Below are positions 13,101 to 23,442 of a stretch of DNA of 64,000 nt, one piece after another (within the stretch, counting starts at the first letter, position 1; every line of letters starts with the position of its first letter). The translations under genes were made by a program, and so were the position numbers. The stretch covers positions 38,756,846 to 38,820,845 of the forward strand of contig OZ007575.1 in the NCBI GenBank assembly GCA_963931925.1. Reading direction: 5' to 3'. The notes under the pieces were generated by a model. It made no database searches and was not told where the DNA came from. It saw only the letters and a program-made list of their open reading frames with translations. Source of the DNA: Onchidella celtica. Its lineage: Eukaryota; Mollusca; Gastropoda; Systellommatophora; Onchidiidae.

Positions 13101-14135
13101 GAACTGTTTCTCTGAATACAGTTGAAAAGATGACAGTAGAAGGCATCTTTGCTCTGAATATTAGGGGGAAAATTATATAACCAGTGCATTTGACACACAT
13201 AAAATAGCATTGTAGACAGGACACGTCAGGCTGCCGATAGGATACCCATTAACTCTTACCCAACACTGAAAGTCTTCTTTCAACATGAACATAGCAGAAT
13301 ATCTTTAAAGTAAGAACAAAACTATCTGTTGGCAAAGAAATGAAAAAAAAAAACAGAAGAAAAAAAAAAAAGCACATCCCTCACCATGAAGTGTAGCATC
13401 CATTTGTCTGACAGTCTCAGCAATGGTTTCCAATTTGAACAAAACTGGAGGGAGGGCTCCATAATTACTTTCTCCGAGAGTCTTAATCAGGCATGTGCTC
13501 TCCACAGCCACCTGAAACAATACCGATAAGTCTAGATGTAATTATCTAATCTGCTGATCATTTTCATTTAAAAATTCACCAAGTTTTCAACACTGTCCTG
13601 TCTAATGAACTCCACTTTCCAGACGTTTAAATAGCCTACCTTATTCAGGTCCACACAACTATTAGGAGCTTCATATAAAAAATATAAAAAAAGACAATTG
13701 TCGAATTTATAGAATTATCAACTGCAATTCGGTACATGCTCGACAGGGCACTCTGATTTGCTCCTGGCATCAGCAGTGTTAAAGATATTTTTTAATATGC
13801 ACAAATATGGTAGGCACTAGACAGTGTCTTCAGTGAATTTAGTTTTGCATTGTTCAGCTTTGTCTTATATAATATAAAATAAAACTCCCTAAATATCTCC
13901 TATTGGCCAGGACTTGTGGAATGATGGGAGGACGAGGTGTTTTATTTTGGGAGGGGGGGGGGGGAGGTCTAGGCCAATTTCAGTCCTGAAACATTCTTAA
14001 CGTGACGTCCATATAAAGTCAGCCTACCTCATTGATACGAGAATCTAGAGCCTCGTGCAGTTTCCCGGCATGAGCCTGGATCGATCTGATTTTCTTGGCT
14101 ACTACCTGAGCCGGAATGAAATCGTGGTCCGACAT
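3987..14135 (-). CDS. Eight-exon gene for a coiled-coil protein, about 410 aa, function unknown
   Basis: Exons 14028-14135, 13385-13511, 12815-12868, 11413-11543, 8207-8560, 5338-5451, 4616-4814 and 3987-4132 join in one frame from an ATG at 14135 to a TGA at 3987. The total is 1233 nt, exactly 411 codons. Every junction uses GT-AG and the phases agree (0,1,1,0,0,0,1). The product is rich in Glu, Lys, Gln and hydrophobic heptad positions over residues about 80-360, indicating a long coiled coil; I see no signal peptide, membrane segment or catalytic motif. The last 47 residues are more hydrophobic and end in an acidic tail (ELEEE). I do not recognise the family. Introns 4 and 5 are each about 2.8 kb because of a Tc1 transposon and a solo LTR. 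A minus-strand AATAAA lies near 3309-3314. Weakest points are the exon 4 donor (GTCAGA) and the exon 5 donor (GTTTGT). Confidence 0.7.
4616..4814 (-). CDS. Exon 7 of the coiled-coil gene
   Basis: The acceptor TTTGACATAG (or TGTAAG six bases inward, also phase 0) opens KKNEDTIDKVTEQMGQMG, ALKTQMTRLDSQVL and KQESIDTSVEQMALK. The donor is AAAA|GTGAGC in phase 1. The alternative acceptor would shorten the protein by two residues. Confidence 0.6.
5338..5451 (-). CDS. Exon 6 of the coiled-coil gene
   Basis: The acceptor CAATTGTCAG and donor CTG|GTAAGC delimit 38 codons in phase 0 on both sides. The peptide includes KQVSQILSTQMGQLDTLRDA and ISDLEKL, again coiled-coil-like and open only in this frame. 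Confidence 0.6.
6888..8162. mobile_element. Solo LTR, 1275 bp, with 5-bp target duplication (copy A)
   Basis: It begins TGTCATGAG and ends CTCGTGACA, so it has TG...CA termini with a short TGTCA/TGACA inverted repeat. CACTT is duplicated at 6883-6887 and 8163-8167. A TATAAAA box at 7257-7263 is kept in the second copy (16948-17821), to which most of its length aligns. No internal retroviral region is attached, so it is a solo LTR left by LTR-LTR recombination. It lies in intron 5 of the coiled-coil gene. A (TA)n run at 7690-7707 belongs to a stretch of roughly 0.4 kb missing from copy B. Confidence 0.85.
8207..8560 (-). CDS. Exon 5 (main coiled-coil exon)
   Basis: The acceptor GTTATTCCAG opens 118 codons in phase 0 encoding ITSQERKMDVLQ, EKKMKQMEHKQ, SVEWIDGQMNVLSELG and KKRIGKVELE. 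This is the strongest coding signal of the gene, with dense Lys/Glu/Gln heptads. The donor used is GAG|GTTTGT; the nearby GTAAGA at 8202 is a better consensus but would put exon 6 in a frame with an early stop. Confidence 0.65.
8650..8790. repeat. Fragment of the palindromic repeat family seen at 53.5 kb
   Basis: The sequence around GTTGTATGTAACAAAGCC, and a second block around CCACAGTTTTTCTGTGG, match modules of the element at 53523-55989. Weaker relatives occur at 11970-12015 and 34128-34170. Confidence 0.55.
9346..11155 (-). mobile_element. Tc1-type transposon, apparently intact, with ~203-bp inverted repeats
   Basis: The terminal inverted repeats run 9346-9548 and 10953-11155, starting TATACACTCATGCACATAAG, and are flanked by TA on both sides (9344-9345, 11156-11157). 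Between them lies one uninterrupted transposase frame. The repeats differ at scattered positions. The long repeats resemble the IR/DR class of Tc1 elements. It sits in intron 4 of the coiled-coil gene, in the same orientation. Confidence 0.9.
9552..10547 (-). CDS. Tc1/mariner transposase, 331 aa, DD34E
   Basis: Cut-and-paste transposase that binds the flanking inverted repeats and moves the element into TA sites. An N-terminal helix-turn-helix pair (SIEERGRLIGHFEAGCSVAQ then YDLLHKY, with a GRPH hook) recognises the repeats. The catalytic triad is visible: Asp in FTDESKF, Asp in MQDNAPVH and Glu in DMNPIEHVW, with 34 residues between the last two, the Tc1 spacing. The length is normal for the family. 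I chose the start at MPKLSIEER; an in-frame ATG 15 codons upstream (10592) is less likely. There is no stop or frameshift. The stop codon lies just inside the left inverted repeat. Confidence 0.92.
   Translation of the reverse strand: MPKLSIEERGRLIGHFEAGCSVAQVAEIFHVTRKAVYDLLHKYNAFHSIKDQPRTGRPHITTHDEDREIVSRHENNHFRTVVSTSLELGTCSRETVRRRLNQAGLRARRPAVRPLLTPLHRLNRMNWARQHVRWNIEQWSEVLFTDESKFEIDACDRRLLCYRRNGQRHDEDKIVQVQNRGYGSVTVWGGILGGTKTQLVRVNGRLNAEQYIELLRNHALPFINDNNVAFMMQDNAPVHKARVTQQFLEEQGVLMIDWPSVSPDMNPIEHVWSYMKRQLKKHNLAANRDDLFDILVQIWTELDENFIRLLTQSMRKRVRCLHDVDGGHTKY
11413..11543 (-). CDS. Exon 4 of the coiled-coil gene
   Basis: The acceptor TTTCATTACAG is followed by a frame encoding LISRVEKLEALL and MDNRHSQMLDSIMAQKAQ, clear heptad-like coiled coil. 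It enters in phase 1. The proposed donor is CAA|GTCAGA in phase 0, which joins exon 5 in frame. If that donor is not used, an in-frame TAG at 11404-11406 would end a 142-residue product. The Tc1 element begins about 260 bp downstream. Confidence 0.55.
12815..12868 (-). CDS. Exon 3 (54 nt) of the coiled-coil gene
   Basis: A micro-exon with acceptor GTCATCCAG and donor AAG|GTAATT. It enters in phase 1 and leaves in phase 1, so it can be skipped without changing frame. It encodes a short polar linker (STEKMKPSQLETSP) between helical segments. Confidence 0.55.
13385..13511 (-). CDS. Exon 2 of the coiled-coil gene
   Basis: The acceptor TTGTTTCAG leads into GTGGCTGTGG, and the donor is CATG|GTGAGG. 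The 127 nt start in phase 0 and end in phase 1. The encoded segment includes ESTCLIKTLGE and FKLETIAETVRQMD, amphipathic and helix-like. The intron sequence after the donor carries poly-A tracts typical of non-coding sequence here. Confidence 0.65.
14028..14135 (-). CDS. Exon 1 of the coiled-coil gene
   Basis: It starts with ATG and encodes 36 residues (MSDHDFIPAQVVAKK, then an Ala/His/Leu-rich helix ending in RINE). The donor is GAG|GTAGGC, phase 0. It is the most upstream in-frame exon I can find; an upstream 5' untranslated exon cannot be excluded. Confidence 0.65.
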
Positions 14136-16376
14136 TTTTCAAAGGTTGAGGTGTGATAGACTTTGTTCCTGTTGTGTGCATATGAGTATTATGAGTCAGA
14201 TATGATATATGATATGAGCCACATGACTCAGATTAGATTACGAAGGTGTTATCACAATCACATGATGAACAGAAACGCCAGATAAAAGAAAGAAAAAAAG
14301 CCAAACAGGTAAGCTGCGCGGTGCAATTAATTCTCAGTGCAGTGATCCCCACAAAACAAAGACCTCAAATCTGGTATGCTGTGGTGGAAACAAAAACAGC
14401 CAAAAGTGAGACAGAGAGATAGAGGGAGAGGGAGGGCCTGCTAAATATTGTAAATGGGTAAGAAAAAGAAACAAAAACTCTTTAAAAATTTTGGTTTTAA
14501 GAAATCCAACCAGCAAAGTTGGAAGCGCCCCCTCCCTCCGTGTTTGAAGTCGGCCAAAATTTCCAGGAATTGAAACTGAAACTATTTAAGTTGTATGTCA
14601 GGGGCAGTAATCCAGAAATATTACACTTTTAGAGTAGGCCACGCTTATTCGCACGTCTACTTGTGAGACTAGAATCTTATTCGCACATGTCTGCAAATAA
14701 GATCAAAATCTTATTTGCAGAGTGTAATTTATTAAAGTGGTATTTGTAAACGATATTTTGTGTCTCACAAATCTATACAGTATTCGGTAGCAGCTTCTTT
14801 TCCTATCAACCAAATCTGCTTTTATCCTACTATGATCTCTAAGTTTTCTTGCTGGTTTCTAACACAGTAATAGCAATACCCACACATGTACCGGGTTACC
14901 CAGCGTTGCATCAGTTGGGGAGAGACACTGTCTCTGAACAGCTGGGGCCAAAGATATTGTTATGCTGCTTTTTTTTTTAACTTTACATGGTATGGAAATT
15001 TGTCGATGGTAATGCTTTGAGGGCACCAGATAAAATGTGACAGGGGTATCATGAAATCTACTAACAGGATCTCTTTTGAAACATGCATATTGGGCTCCAT
15101 GGCAAGTAGTAGATGAGTGAATGATGATGTAATATCCCTCTCCCTCTGTCTTGTATATGACTAAAATACATCTGTTCGTATTTCTCTGTCTCTCTTTTTC
15201 TCAGTTTGTCTGTTTTTGCGTGTGTGTAACTAAGAGTGTGTGTGTGTGTGTATCTTGGCCTACCCCCCCCCCCCTCTCTTGTCTACAACCGAAATGCGTT
15301 CCTTTCCATCTTCCTGTGTCTATCTCTCTCCCTACCCAAATCAGTCTGTTTGTTTGTGTGTGCGTGTGCTCGCGCGTGTGTGTGTATCCCCCCCCCCCCC
15401 AGTCATTTATCTTTCTCGCTGTCTCTCCCCACTTCCTCTCTCTCCATTCCTCTCCCCCATCCCGCCTCTCTCTCCCTCACATCCCTTGTCTCTCTTCCGG
15501 TACGTCAGAAACTGCTTCGTCAAATAAGCAAGACACAATTACCTGTTGTTGACAATTGGGACACATGCCACTGACTCAGCTCAGCGATTCCCTTGAGTTC
15601 ACCTTGCGGTCTGACTGGGTTTGCGTTCTGGCGTAGTGGGTCTTGGGTTTGGGTTCGCGTCTCCGGAAGTTAGGACGATCGTGTACCTTGCATGGTGGGT
15701 ATGCCTACATCAAAGTTTCCTAAACACGCGCTTTTGAAACCGGCTCTCCTATGGATGAAGAAAGGCATAACGAAAACATAAAAAAAAAATAATTATAGAC
15801 TCCATCGACAGCGCCACCTGGAGGGAAAATTTCCGAGTGCCGTACCAATGGAGGAATGACAGAAACTGTTACAACTCCATAACTTTTAATGTTACTGCAC
15901 TGAAATGACATGGCGGTCACTTGAAAATCTCAGACTGAGAGTGTTATGTTGACTTGTGTAAGAAATAAACAGAGTGATGCAAAAACTACACGCCAGAATT
16001 GTCTAAAATGGACCGGCTTGGAAAATGGACCATCTGAGACAAAAGACGAACAACTCCGAGAACGTTACATAATGTTTTGTTGCAGTAGCATCCCCCAAGA
16101 CCCACTATGCCGTAGTGGGTCTTGGGCATCCTCTCGCTGATGAGTCAAAATGATGTCTTCCATGAGGCAGTCTGTACCTGGCATATAAACATTTTTCAAC
16201 ACATTTGATCTAATATTAGTATGGAAATGACTCGGTGTAGTGAGGTGAAGGATAGATTTATTGTTGTTATATTGTGTGTTTAAGCAGTCAGTGCATTGAT
16301 AAGAAATATCAGCTGTTAGCATAGTCTCCTTTTAGCCCATTGAAATAGTAAGGAAACAATTTTTTCCAATCACGTG
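14136..16376. other. 5' flank of the coiled-coil gene and simple repeats
   Basis: The first few hundred bases should contain the promoter, but no clear TATA box was seen. From about 15180 to 15480 the sequence is CT- and GT-rich microsatellite, which opens several meaningless long frames. A small hairpin lies at 16091-16124. Nothing else was recognised. Confidence 0.45.
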
Positions 16377-16387
16377 GTGTTTGTAAT

Positions 16388-16932
16388 ATGGACCAGTGTG
16401 TGGACTGCAATGTGGACCAGTGTGTGTACTGCAATATGGATCAGTGTGTGTACTGCAATACGGACCAGTGTGTGGACTGCAATATGGAACGGTGTGTGGA
16501 CTGCAATAGAGACCAGTGTGTGGACTGCAATAGGGACCAGTGTGTGGACTGCAATAGGGACCAGTGTGTGGACTGCAATATGGACCAATGGGTGGATTGC
16601 AATATGGACCGTTGTGTGGACTGCAATATGGACCAGTGTGTGGGCTGCAGTATGGACCAGTGGGTGGACTGCAATATGGACCAGTGGGTGGATTGCAATA
16701 TGGACCGGTGTGTGGGCTGCAATATGGACCGGTGTGTGGACTGCAATATGGACCGGTGTGTGGACTGCAATATGGACCAGTGTGTGGATTGCAATATGGA
16801 CCAGTTTGTGGACTGCAATATGGACCAGTGGGTGGACTGCAATATGGACCAGTATGTGGACTGCAATATGGACCGGTGTGTGGACTGCAATATGGACCAG
16901 TGTGTGGACTGCAACATGGACCGGTGGTCCAT
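16388..16932. repeat. 24-bp minisatellite, about 23 units
   Basis: The unit is close to TGGACCAGTGTGTGGACTGC followed by AATA, repeated with few substitutions. Because 24 is a multiple of three, several frames stay open and give octapeptide repeats; these are not evidence of a gene. The unit contains AATATGGACCAG, a word that also ends the inverted repeat pair at 16377-16395 and 18702-18720. Confidence 0.9.
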
Positions 16933-16947
16933 ATCACTATTAGGCGT

Positions 16948-17821
16948 TGTCATGATTCGGATGTTGTTAAAACTCACGCAGAGAGTGAGGAGTTGTTGTT
17001 TTACCAGGGCCATGAGAAATTGGCTGGTGGCCTTGAACGGCCCTCGCGAATTATAGTTGGTGAGTAAATAAATGTAAAGTTAAACTGTTAGATGCACGCT
17101 TGTCGGTTTTAATGTTCGTGATTAATAAGTAATGGAGTAGGGGTGAAACAAGGTGGGGATAGTTTACATTGTTAAGTATGACTAGACAAGTTTTTGCACG
17201 TTAACTGGCTGGTAGAATAGTGCAGACGTATTACTACAATTAAAATGGTGGGAGGTTTCGACCTATGAGATAGCTGAACTAATTGGGCCAGCGGACTAGC
17301 ACGCTGGGTAGTTAGATAGTATAAAACATCGTGTAACGTTCAGATTTGGTGAATACAGACGAGCAGAAGCATCGTGTCGTGAAGTATCTCCGGTTGGCCA
17401 GTACCTGAACTGTGTGGTTTGAAGACTAGAAGTCCTTGCTAACGGACTGACTGAGCTCTAGAAAGAAAGGTCTGAGTGGGCTGACCTTTGAAAGCCCACG
17501 CTGCGCTATTTTGATGTTCGCGCCTACCAGTAGGCGTGACCAATGGTAATATATCTTATTTGAACTTCAAGCATATTAGAAGATCAGAGATAGAGAACCA
17601 CAGCCTCATAGGAAGTCTAGGGAAACCCCAGCTGGTTTGAATATACCTCTATTGTCTTTTGTTTTGTTTATTAATATTTATGTAAAACATGGCCTGGCCG
17701 GCCTGACATATATAGATCCTCTAGTTGTTTAATACTTTTCTTGTGTGGTTGTGTCCGAGTGTGAGTTAGCTGCCTCTCGTGCAGTCGAATGCTCCCCAAG
17801 ACCCTAACTCTGCTCGTGACA
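16948..17821. mobile_element. Solo LTR, 874 bp, with 5-bp target duplication (copy B)
   Basis: It begins TGTCATGAT, ends CTCGTGACA, and is flanked by GGCGT at 16943-16947 and 17822-17826. It aligns along most of its length with copy A and keeps the TATAAAA box (17330-17336), but lacks several hundred bases of copy A's interior. Joining the flanks across one GGCGT restores continuous sequence, so the insertion was clean. Confidence 0.85.
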
Positions 17822-17936
17822 GGCGTCACTGGTCCATATTAGTGTCATATCACAAACTTTATTGCCCAATAGTAATAGTATACTAATTGCCTGCCTAAAA
17901 GTTAAAAACATTTATTTATTCATTCTCTTTCTCAGA

Positions 17937-18386
17937 GTACGAGGGCGCCGAGGAAAGTGGTCTGAAGAAATTTATTACTTGCCAATGGCAGCCTACAGCA
18001 ATGGAGACATGGGCCTGAGCGAGTGCTCCCGAACTTATGGTGTGACCAGGGCTACTCTGAAGAGACATATGGGCGGAAGCAATACACTGTAATTTGTAAA
18101 TATGCCAATGGAGAAAACAAGCAACTTGGCATTCCTCAGTTTCTACAGTCTGATATAGAAAAACAGCTCGTGAAGTATGTTCTAGAGAGAATGTTCTTTT
18201 GGGTGGGGGGGGGGGGGGCGCTAGAAAGGATCTCATGAGCTCACCTTTGAAGTTGCACAAAAGAACATCTCACATGTATTTAACAGAGAGAAAACTGCTG
18301 GCAAGACCTGGTTCAAGAGGTTTATTGGTCGTTATCCTGAAATATCTTTGCGGCAACCTGAAACATGTTCCTCACTGACAGAGTAA
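17937..18386 (+). pseudogene. Pogo/Tigger-type transposase N-terminus, frameshifted
   Basis: The frame from about 17937 encodes RGRRGKWSEE, then a psq-type helix-turn-helix (SECSRTYGVTRATLKRHMGG). A frame change near 18070 continues with KQLGIPQFLQSDIEKQLVKYVLE. After a poly-G tract at 18205-18219 a third frame reads FNREKTAGKTWFKRFIGRYP and ISLRQPET, the CENP-B-type second DNA-binding domain. The order and words match pogo/Tigger/jerky transposases. The DDE domain is missing. It is a dead N-terminal fragment. Confidence 0.7.
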
Positions 18387-18720
18387 CATTTTTAGTATGC
18401 CCTTGGAAAGCCAAACAAATTCAATACGAATATGTACATTGCTTGTACACATAGGCTACCTACATCACATGGAATCTTTTTTTTATTTTTTATTTTTTTA
18501 CGAAAATTCAATTATTCATTGGATGCCCTTCAAATATAAATTAATGAAAGATCAGGGTCAATCAAGTTACTTACTGACCATAATTGTGGTTGTCTTAAAG
18601 TAAATGATGATGGTTTTCAGGTTTTTATCTCGTGTTATTGTTACTCATTAAAGCATTGCAATTTCTTTCTCTTCGAATTTGGTCCATATTGAAGGCCTGT
18701 GTGGTCCATATTACAAACAC

Positions 18721-21700
18721 AAGCTTTGTTGAATATGGACCATTTTGCTGAAATTTTCTTTGTGTATTTTCTCTGTACTCGTTTATTAAGTAATGTTTCG
18801 TAATTCAAGCATTATGCCAGTTTTGCCTTTTCTTGTTTGCACAATCTGGACTAATGAACGATGTAAGATTGTCTTTTTGAATTTTTTGAGAAACTGGTCC
18901 ATATTAGAAGTAGGTAGTCCAAACTGCCCCGCTGAAGGGGCGAAATCCCGTTTTGGCATAATTTTAGGGCAGCATTACAGGGATACTACTGCTGTGAGTT
19001 TATGTAAAACGGCGTTTATCCTACATCAAAATAAGTTTTCCTCTGTCAAAGTATATTAATAGAAGCCTTTCCCCTACTAAAGCCGCAGACGTATAACGTC
19101 GAATTTCTCAGTTGGGCAAAAAAAAAAAGGGAGTTGGAACAAAAAAGAACCAAGGTTATGACTGATGTAGCCTACTCATCACCAAGAATGCGTGTGTATG
19201 TGTGTGATTATGTGTGCCTTTATCTTTGCGATGTTTAGGGGGATATTTTCATGTTTACACACCAACGTTATCCGGTCACCCTACGTTATCCTTGCGCCCG
19301 GATAGTGTTTTAACCAGATTTTCTTGTTTCCCGCGCTTTTTTACCCCTTGACTCTATTTTTTTTAATTGTCAAGGTCTGACCGGTTAGTGTAGCTTTATA
19401 GTAAATTATAGCACAACAACACTCGGCATACTTACACAAAGCGAGTGTATTGGTCGAAAATCAGAGACCGGATATCTGCCGTGGAAAGTATATTTTAGCA
19501 TATTTATTAATATTAATATTATGCTTTCCCGCCCGTTTTGATTTGACTGGAACTTGCGTAGTGTCCGGATAATGGAAGATCCAGGAAGCAGTCCGGTATG
19601 TGAAGCAAGTAGTTGAAGCTCTCAACTATTGCTTGCATCTCGAGTAAAACTGATAACTCTCTAATTAATAGTACTAGTAGTAGTAGTTTTGAAACCTTAT
19701 TTGATACTGAAGCAGTTGTAAAAATGTAATGCTAAGAATAAAGATCAAATTTAATCAAGTTTAATCAAATTTATTACATCTTATGAATACCACATATATC
19801 TCTGTCTGTGTGTGTTGAAAAAATTTTGGGATTTTTTAAATAAAGATTCCATGGGATTTTAAAAAATTCTCACCGGTAAGACTGGTCCGTGTGTGAGAGT
19901 TAACCTGTGCATATGGCATGCTGCATGTGCTGTCTGGCCTTTCAACCATAATATGTGGCTATGTCGTGTGTGTGTGTGTGTGTGTGGTGTCTTTCTGTGT
20001 TCATGCTTCTGTGGTACCGGTAAGGTCTCCTCCTCTACTATCATTCTGTTAATATTTTCTATTGTCTGGACTTGCTTTTTCCTCACACAATGCGATCGTT
20101 GTCGTAGCAACGTGCTTTCGTCAAACTCAAAACCGTGTCCAGGTTTATTTACTGCGTATGAGTGCGTCACACGTGCGTTTTCCCCATCTCAATTACAAAT
20201 CTGACTGCATGGGCGTATTCAGAATTTGTGTCAGGGGGGGGGCCATTTCTCGAGTAGGTGTGCTGGACTTTTTTTTTTTTTTTACCCATCCTTCCCCCTC
20301 TCTACCCTTTTTCATGCGCGCTTGGCTTCAACTCCTCCCCTCATGTTAACTGTCCATGATAAAAGTAAAAGTTCAAACCCTGATATTTTGAAGCTTCAAA
20401 TGACATTTTACGAACTATTTGACTGTTTCATCTGAAAGTGAAACAGCCTGTCGTTGATATTTCTTATTAAAAAAAAAAAAAAAGAATTCGTTACCCGTCT
20501 GGAAAGCATAGTTACGCTTCACAGAGACCGACCGACCGACCGACCCCCCCTCCCCCCCCACAAGTGAGTGTACATAATAGATTGTCCCTCAACGCCCGCC
20601 CTCGTTTCTGTCGTTTGTCGTAGTTGCTTATGTACGCGAGCTCATTCACGTCCTGCATTTCAGTACATACTACATTTTCGAATTTGATACTTTGTCATGT
20701 CCGAACTTGTGTGTCCGTAGTTTTATATGTGCACATCCCAACTTTGACCGCTCAAAATCGAGATATTTCATTTTTGAAAATACCATAACTTTCATAGCCT
20801 TTAACTAAGCCAGAATAATAAATTTGGTATCAAAATTGTTGGAAAAGCAAGCTCCATCAGATTAGACAATAACTGGTGAGAATTGAGATATGATAAAAAG
20901 AAAAATATCGGTTTAGACTACCTAAATAGCCGGGATAACAGGCCTCATTTTAAAGCGAAGCGTCTCTTTGCAATGGACCGATTCATCAGATTCATAGCCA
21001 AAACTTCGAATTTAATATTTAAATATAATCTTTGGCTTCATCTTGTTGAAGTAATAATCAAAATAAACCGTATTGCCATAATTGAAAGGCCCACATGCCA
21101 GTGCCGGACCCGCTCCCCCCCCCCCTTTGCAAATTTTGTCATACCCAGGGAGTAAAGCCCCTCTTCGAGTGCACGTACTTTAGAGATGGCGGTTTACTTC
21201 AAAGTCGTCTAATTTTTAAATATTGTCAACACATCGTCCCCTGAGAATGACAAGGTTCTGGCTTCTATATTCAACTTTTGGCAGAACTGTGTTACATACG
21301 ACTAGTAATGCTATACACTACTTACAGGCCTTTTCCATTTTGTGAAAGTATCAAACGAATTCGTGTGTAACTAAGTGTAGGTATTATTAAAACTAGTTGG
21401 CCCACCGACTCCGGGAACACACAAATTAAATGTGATTTTTAAAGTTTCTATCATCAACGTGTAAATTGAGGCATGAAAAGAAATTTCCTGTCATACTTTT
21501 TAATTCTACTCGAAGAAAATGAGTCTTGTTTTCCGGCTCAAAACGTCCGAACATTTTCTTTTATTCAACTCAGCTGCGGCTCAAAATCAACAAAAGTATA
21601 AAAAATATAGCAAACTTCGAGACCTTTTAAAATATATGCCCACGTACACCTTTACGTCTTTCTGCCCATAATATGAAATTTTGTAGAATTTAAGACTTAG

Positions 21701-22632
21701 CTGTTGAAAAGCCCTTTATGATTCCATTGGAGGCTTTACTTCCTCTATAATATGAAGAAGAAGAAGAAAAAAAGTACCTCTAAAAGCCGAGCACTTGGCT
21801 TCAATTTTTCAAAAGAACCTTATCATTCTAAGGGGACGACATGGCTTAAAATTGACACAACCTTAGCACAATGAACTAATGAAACAGGGCATGGTTTTAT
21901 GTCTGGTCAGGAAAGGAAATTGAACGAGGGTCAAGTCTATGTGTGTGCCTCTGTCATTGTTAACCTATGCAACTGAATGTAGTCGGGCTGAAAAACCATA
22001 CAGGCGGTACCGAGACGACACCGAGACGAATCGAATCGCGCCGTTGCAAATCTCCGAATAACAACACGAAACGACATCGATGGTACCGAGACCGAGATGT
22101 ATCTCATGACGGTGCCTGATATGGATTTTCAGCTTTTATACTTCCTTTTCTCCTTCCTAAAAATCCGATTTTTGCACACAAACAAACAAACACTAAAGTA
22201 AAAACATTCAGGAATCACAAGCGGCGGTGGACCTACATTTTTGGGACCCGGAAGCTTGAACTGTTATGGGACCCCATCGGAACCAGCAAGAAATAGGGCA
22301 ATATCCAAAATACATTTTAAAAAAGTTTCTCTCCGGCCCTTCCAGCATTAGGGGCCCTGAAGCTTAAGCTTCACAGTAGATCCGCCACTGACCACAAGGA
22401 CTGAAACATGCATGAGGTACTAAAGAAAAAAACCAAACTCGTGTTTACATCCAGCATCCAGAAAAATCATTAAATAGGTTCGTCTCCTATTGAATCTCCA
22501 CGTCAGCACATTTTGAGAAACTCATTTGCAAAGTTCTGTAGAACTTTGAATTACAAAGTGTCAGAAAACTTGTCAGCACTGCAGTTCTATTTTCATTGGT
22601 AAGATACCTTCCTGACGTTTTCAGGAATGGTA
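18721..22632. other. Unassigned region with scattered repeat fragments
   Basis: A piece of the 250-bp MITE family lies at 19073-19163 and an R2-family copy at about 20020-20130. Simple repeats occur at 19967-19985 (GT) and 20525-20545 (GACC). No gene was recognised. Confidence 0.4.
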
Positions 22633-22635
22633 GAA

Positions 22636-22773
22636 TACATTATGAAGCTGTTTCACAGTCCCGATTTATTCAAATTCCTTATCATAATACTAAAGTCGCA
22701 AACGATTGACATGGAGTTTCTCAGTTGTGCAAAAAGTGGAATTGGAACAATCAAGAACTAGGGTCGCGATTTT
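22636..22773. repeat. 3' half of the 250-bp MITE family
   Basis: It shares AGCTGTTTCACAGTCCCGAT and the terminal GGAACAATCAAGAACTAGGG with the full copies at 39608, 46737, 48221 and 57694. Confidence 0.65.
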
Positions 22774-23442
22774 TCTGGATTAGGATTTGGATTGATATAG
22801 CGCAACGTTTAATTCAAGTTCAAGAGAAAATATTGCAGAAATGAGAAACAGATAATATTACTCTAAGGAGTTCCCAACTACTGTTTCGTCCCGTTTACCC
22901 ATGGCAACTTTTCTTAAGTAAATTTATCCCAACACTGTTTTCTTCAGTACTAAGTATAAAATGTATTTTTTTTTTTTCATAAAAAAGTTGTACTTGAAAC
23001 TTCCTCTCAACTTCAGATTTTTTAAAAGGTTATTATTTAAACAATATGTATACAGATCCATACTAACAGTGGTAATAAAGTTAACAATGGTATTAATAAT
23101 TAATAATAATAATAATGTTAATAATAAATAAATAAACAAATAAATAAATAAATAACATTTTACCCGAAATATTAGCTTCAAGCCCCGTAAATTATTCTAC
23201 CAATACAAAGAATGTACTAAACCATGACAATAGCCAGAAACAGAATAAATATAGCTGTGTTGTATTCCATCAAATGAATAGGTGTGTTTTAAGATGTTTC
23301 TTGAAAATTTCAGTATTCTTCATCTCTCTTTATCTGGCAGCGATTTCCAGGTCTTTGGGCAAATATACCCTCTGGGTGGATGAAATTTAGCCCGCCCCCC
23401 CCCCCCCTGCACCACCTCTCCCTCCGTTGGGAACTCTTGTGA

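Larger units (their letters stand above)
16377..18720. mobile_element. Possible pogo-type element bounded by 19-bp inverted repeats
   Basis: GTGTTTGTAATATGGACCA at 16377-16395 is the perfect inverted complement of 18702-18720. Between them lie the minisatellite, solo LTR B and the broken pogo-type transposase. The word TGGTCCATATT recurs at 17828, 18680, 18702 and 18896. I infer one decayed element with an expanded subterminal repeat; no TA duplication is evident, so the boundaries are uncertain. Confidence 0.4.

Noticed and set aside
15151..15574. Three overlapping Ser/Pro/Cys-rich frames
   Set aside because: They lie on CT/GT microsatellite and poly-C tracts with no protein-like composition.
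16374..17067. Long open frames on both strands over the minisatellite
   Set aside because: They follow from a 24-bp unit, divisible by three, and give simple octapeptide repeats in several frames at once.
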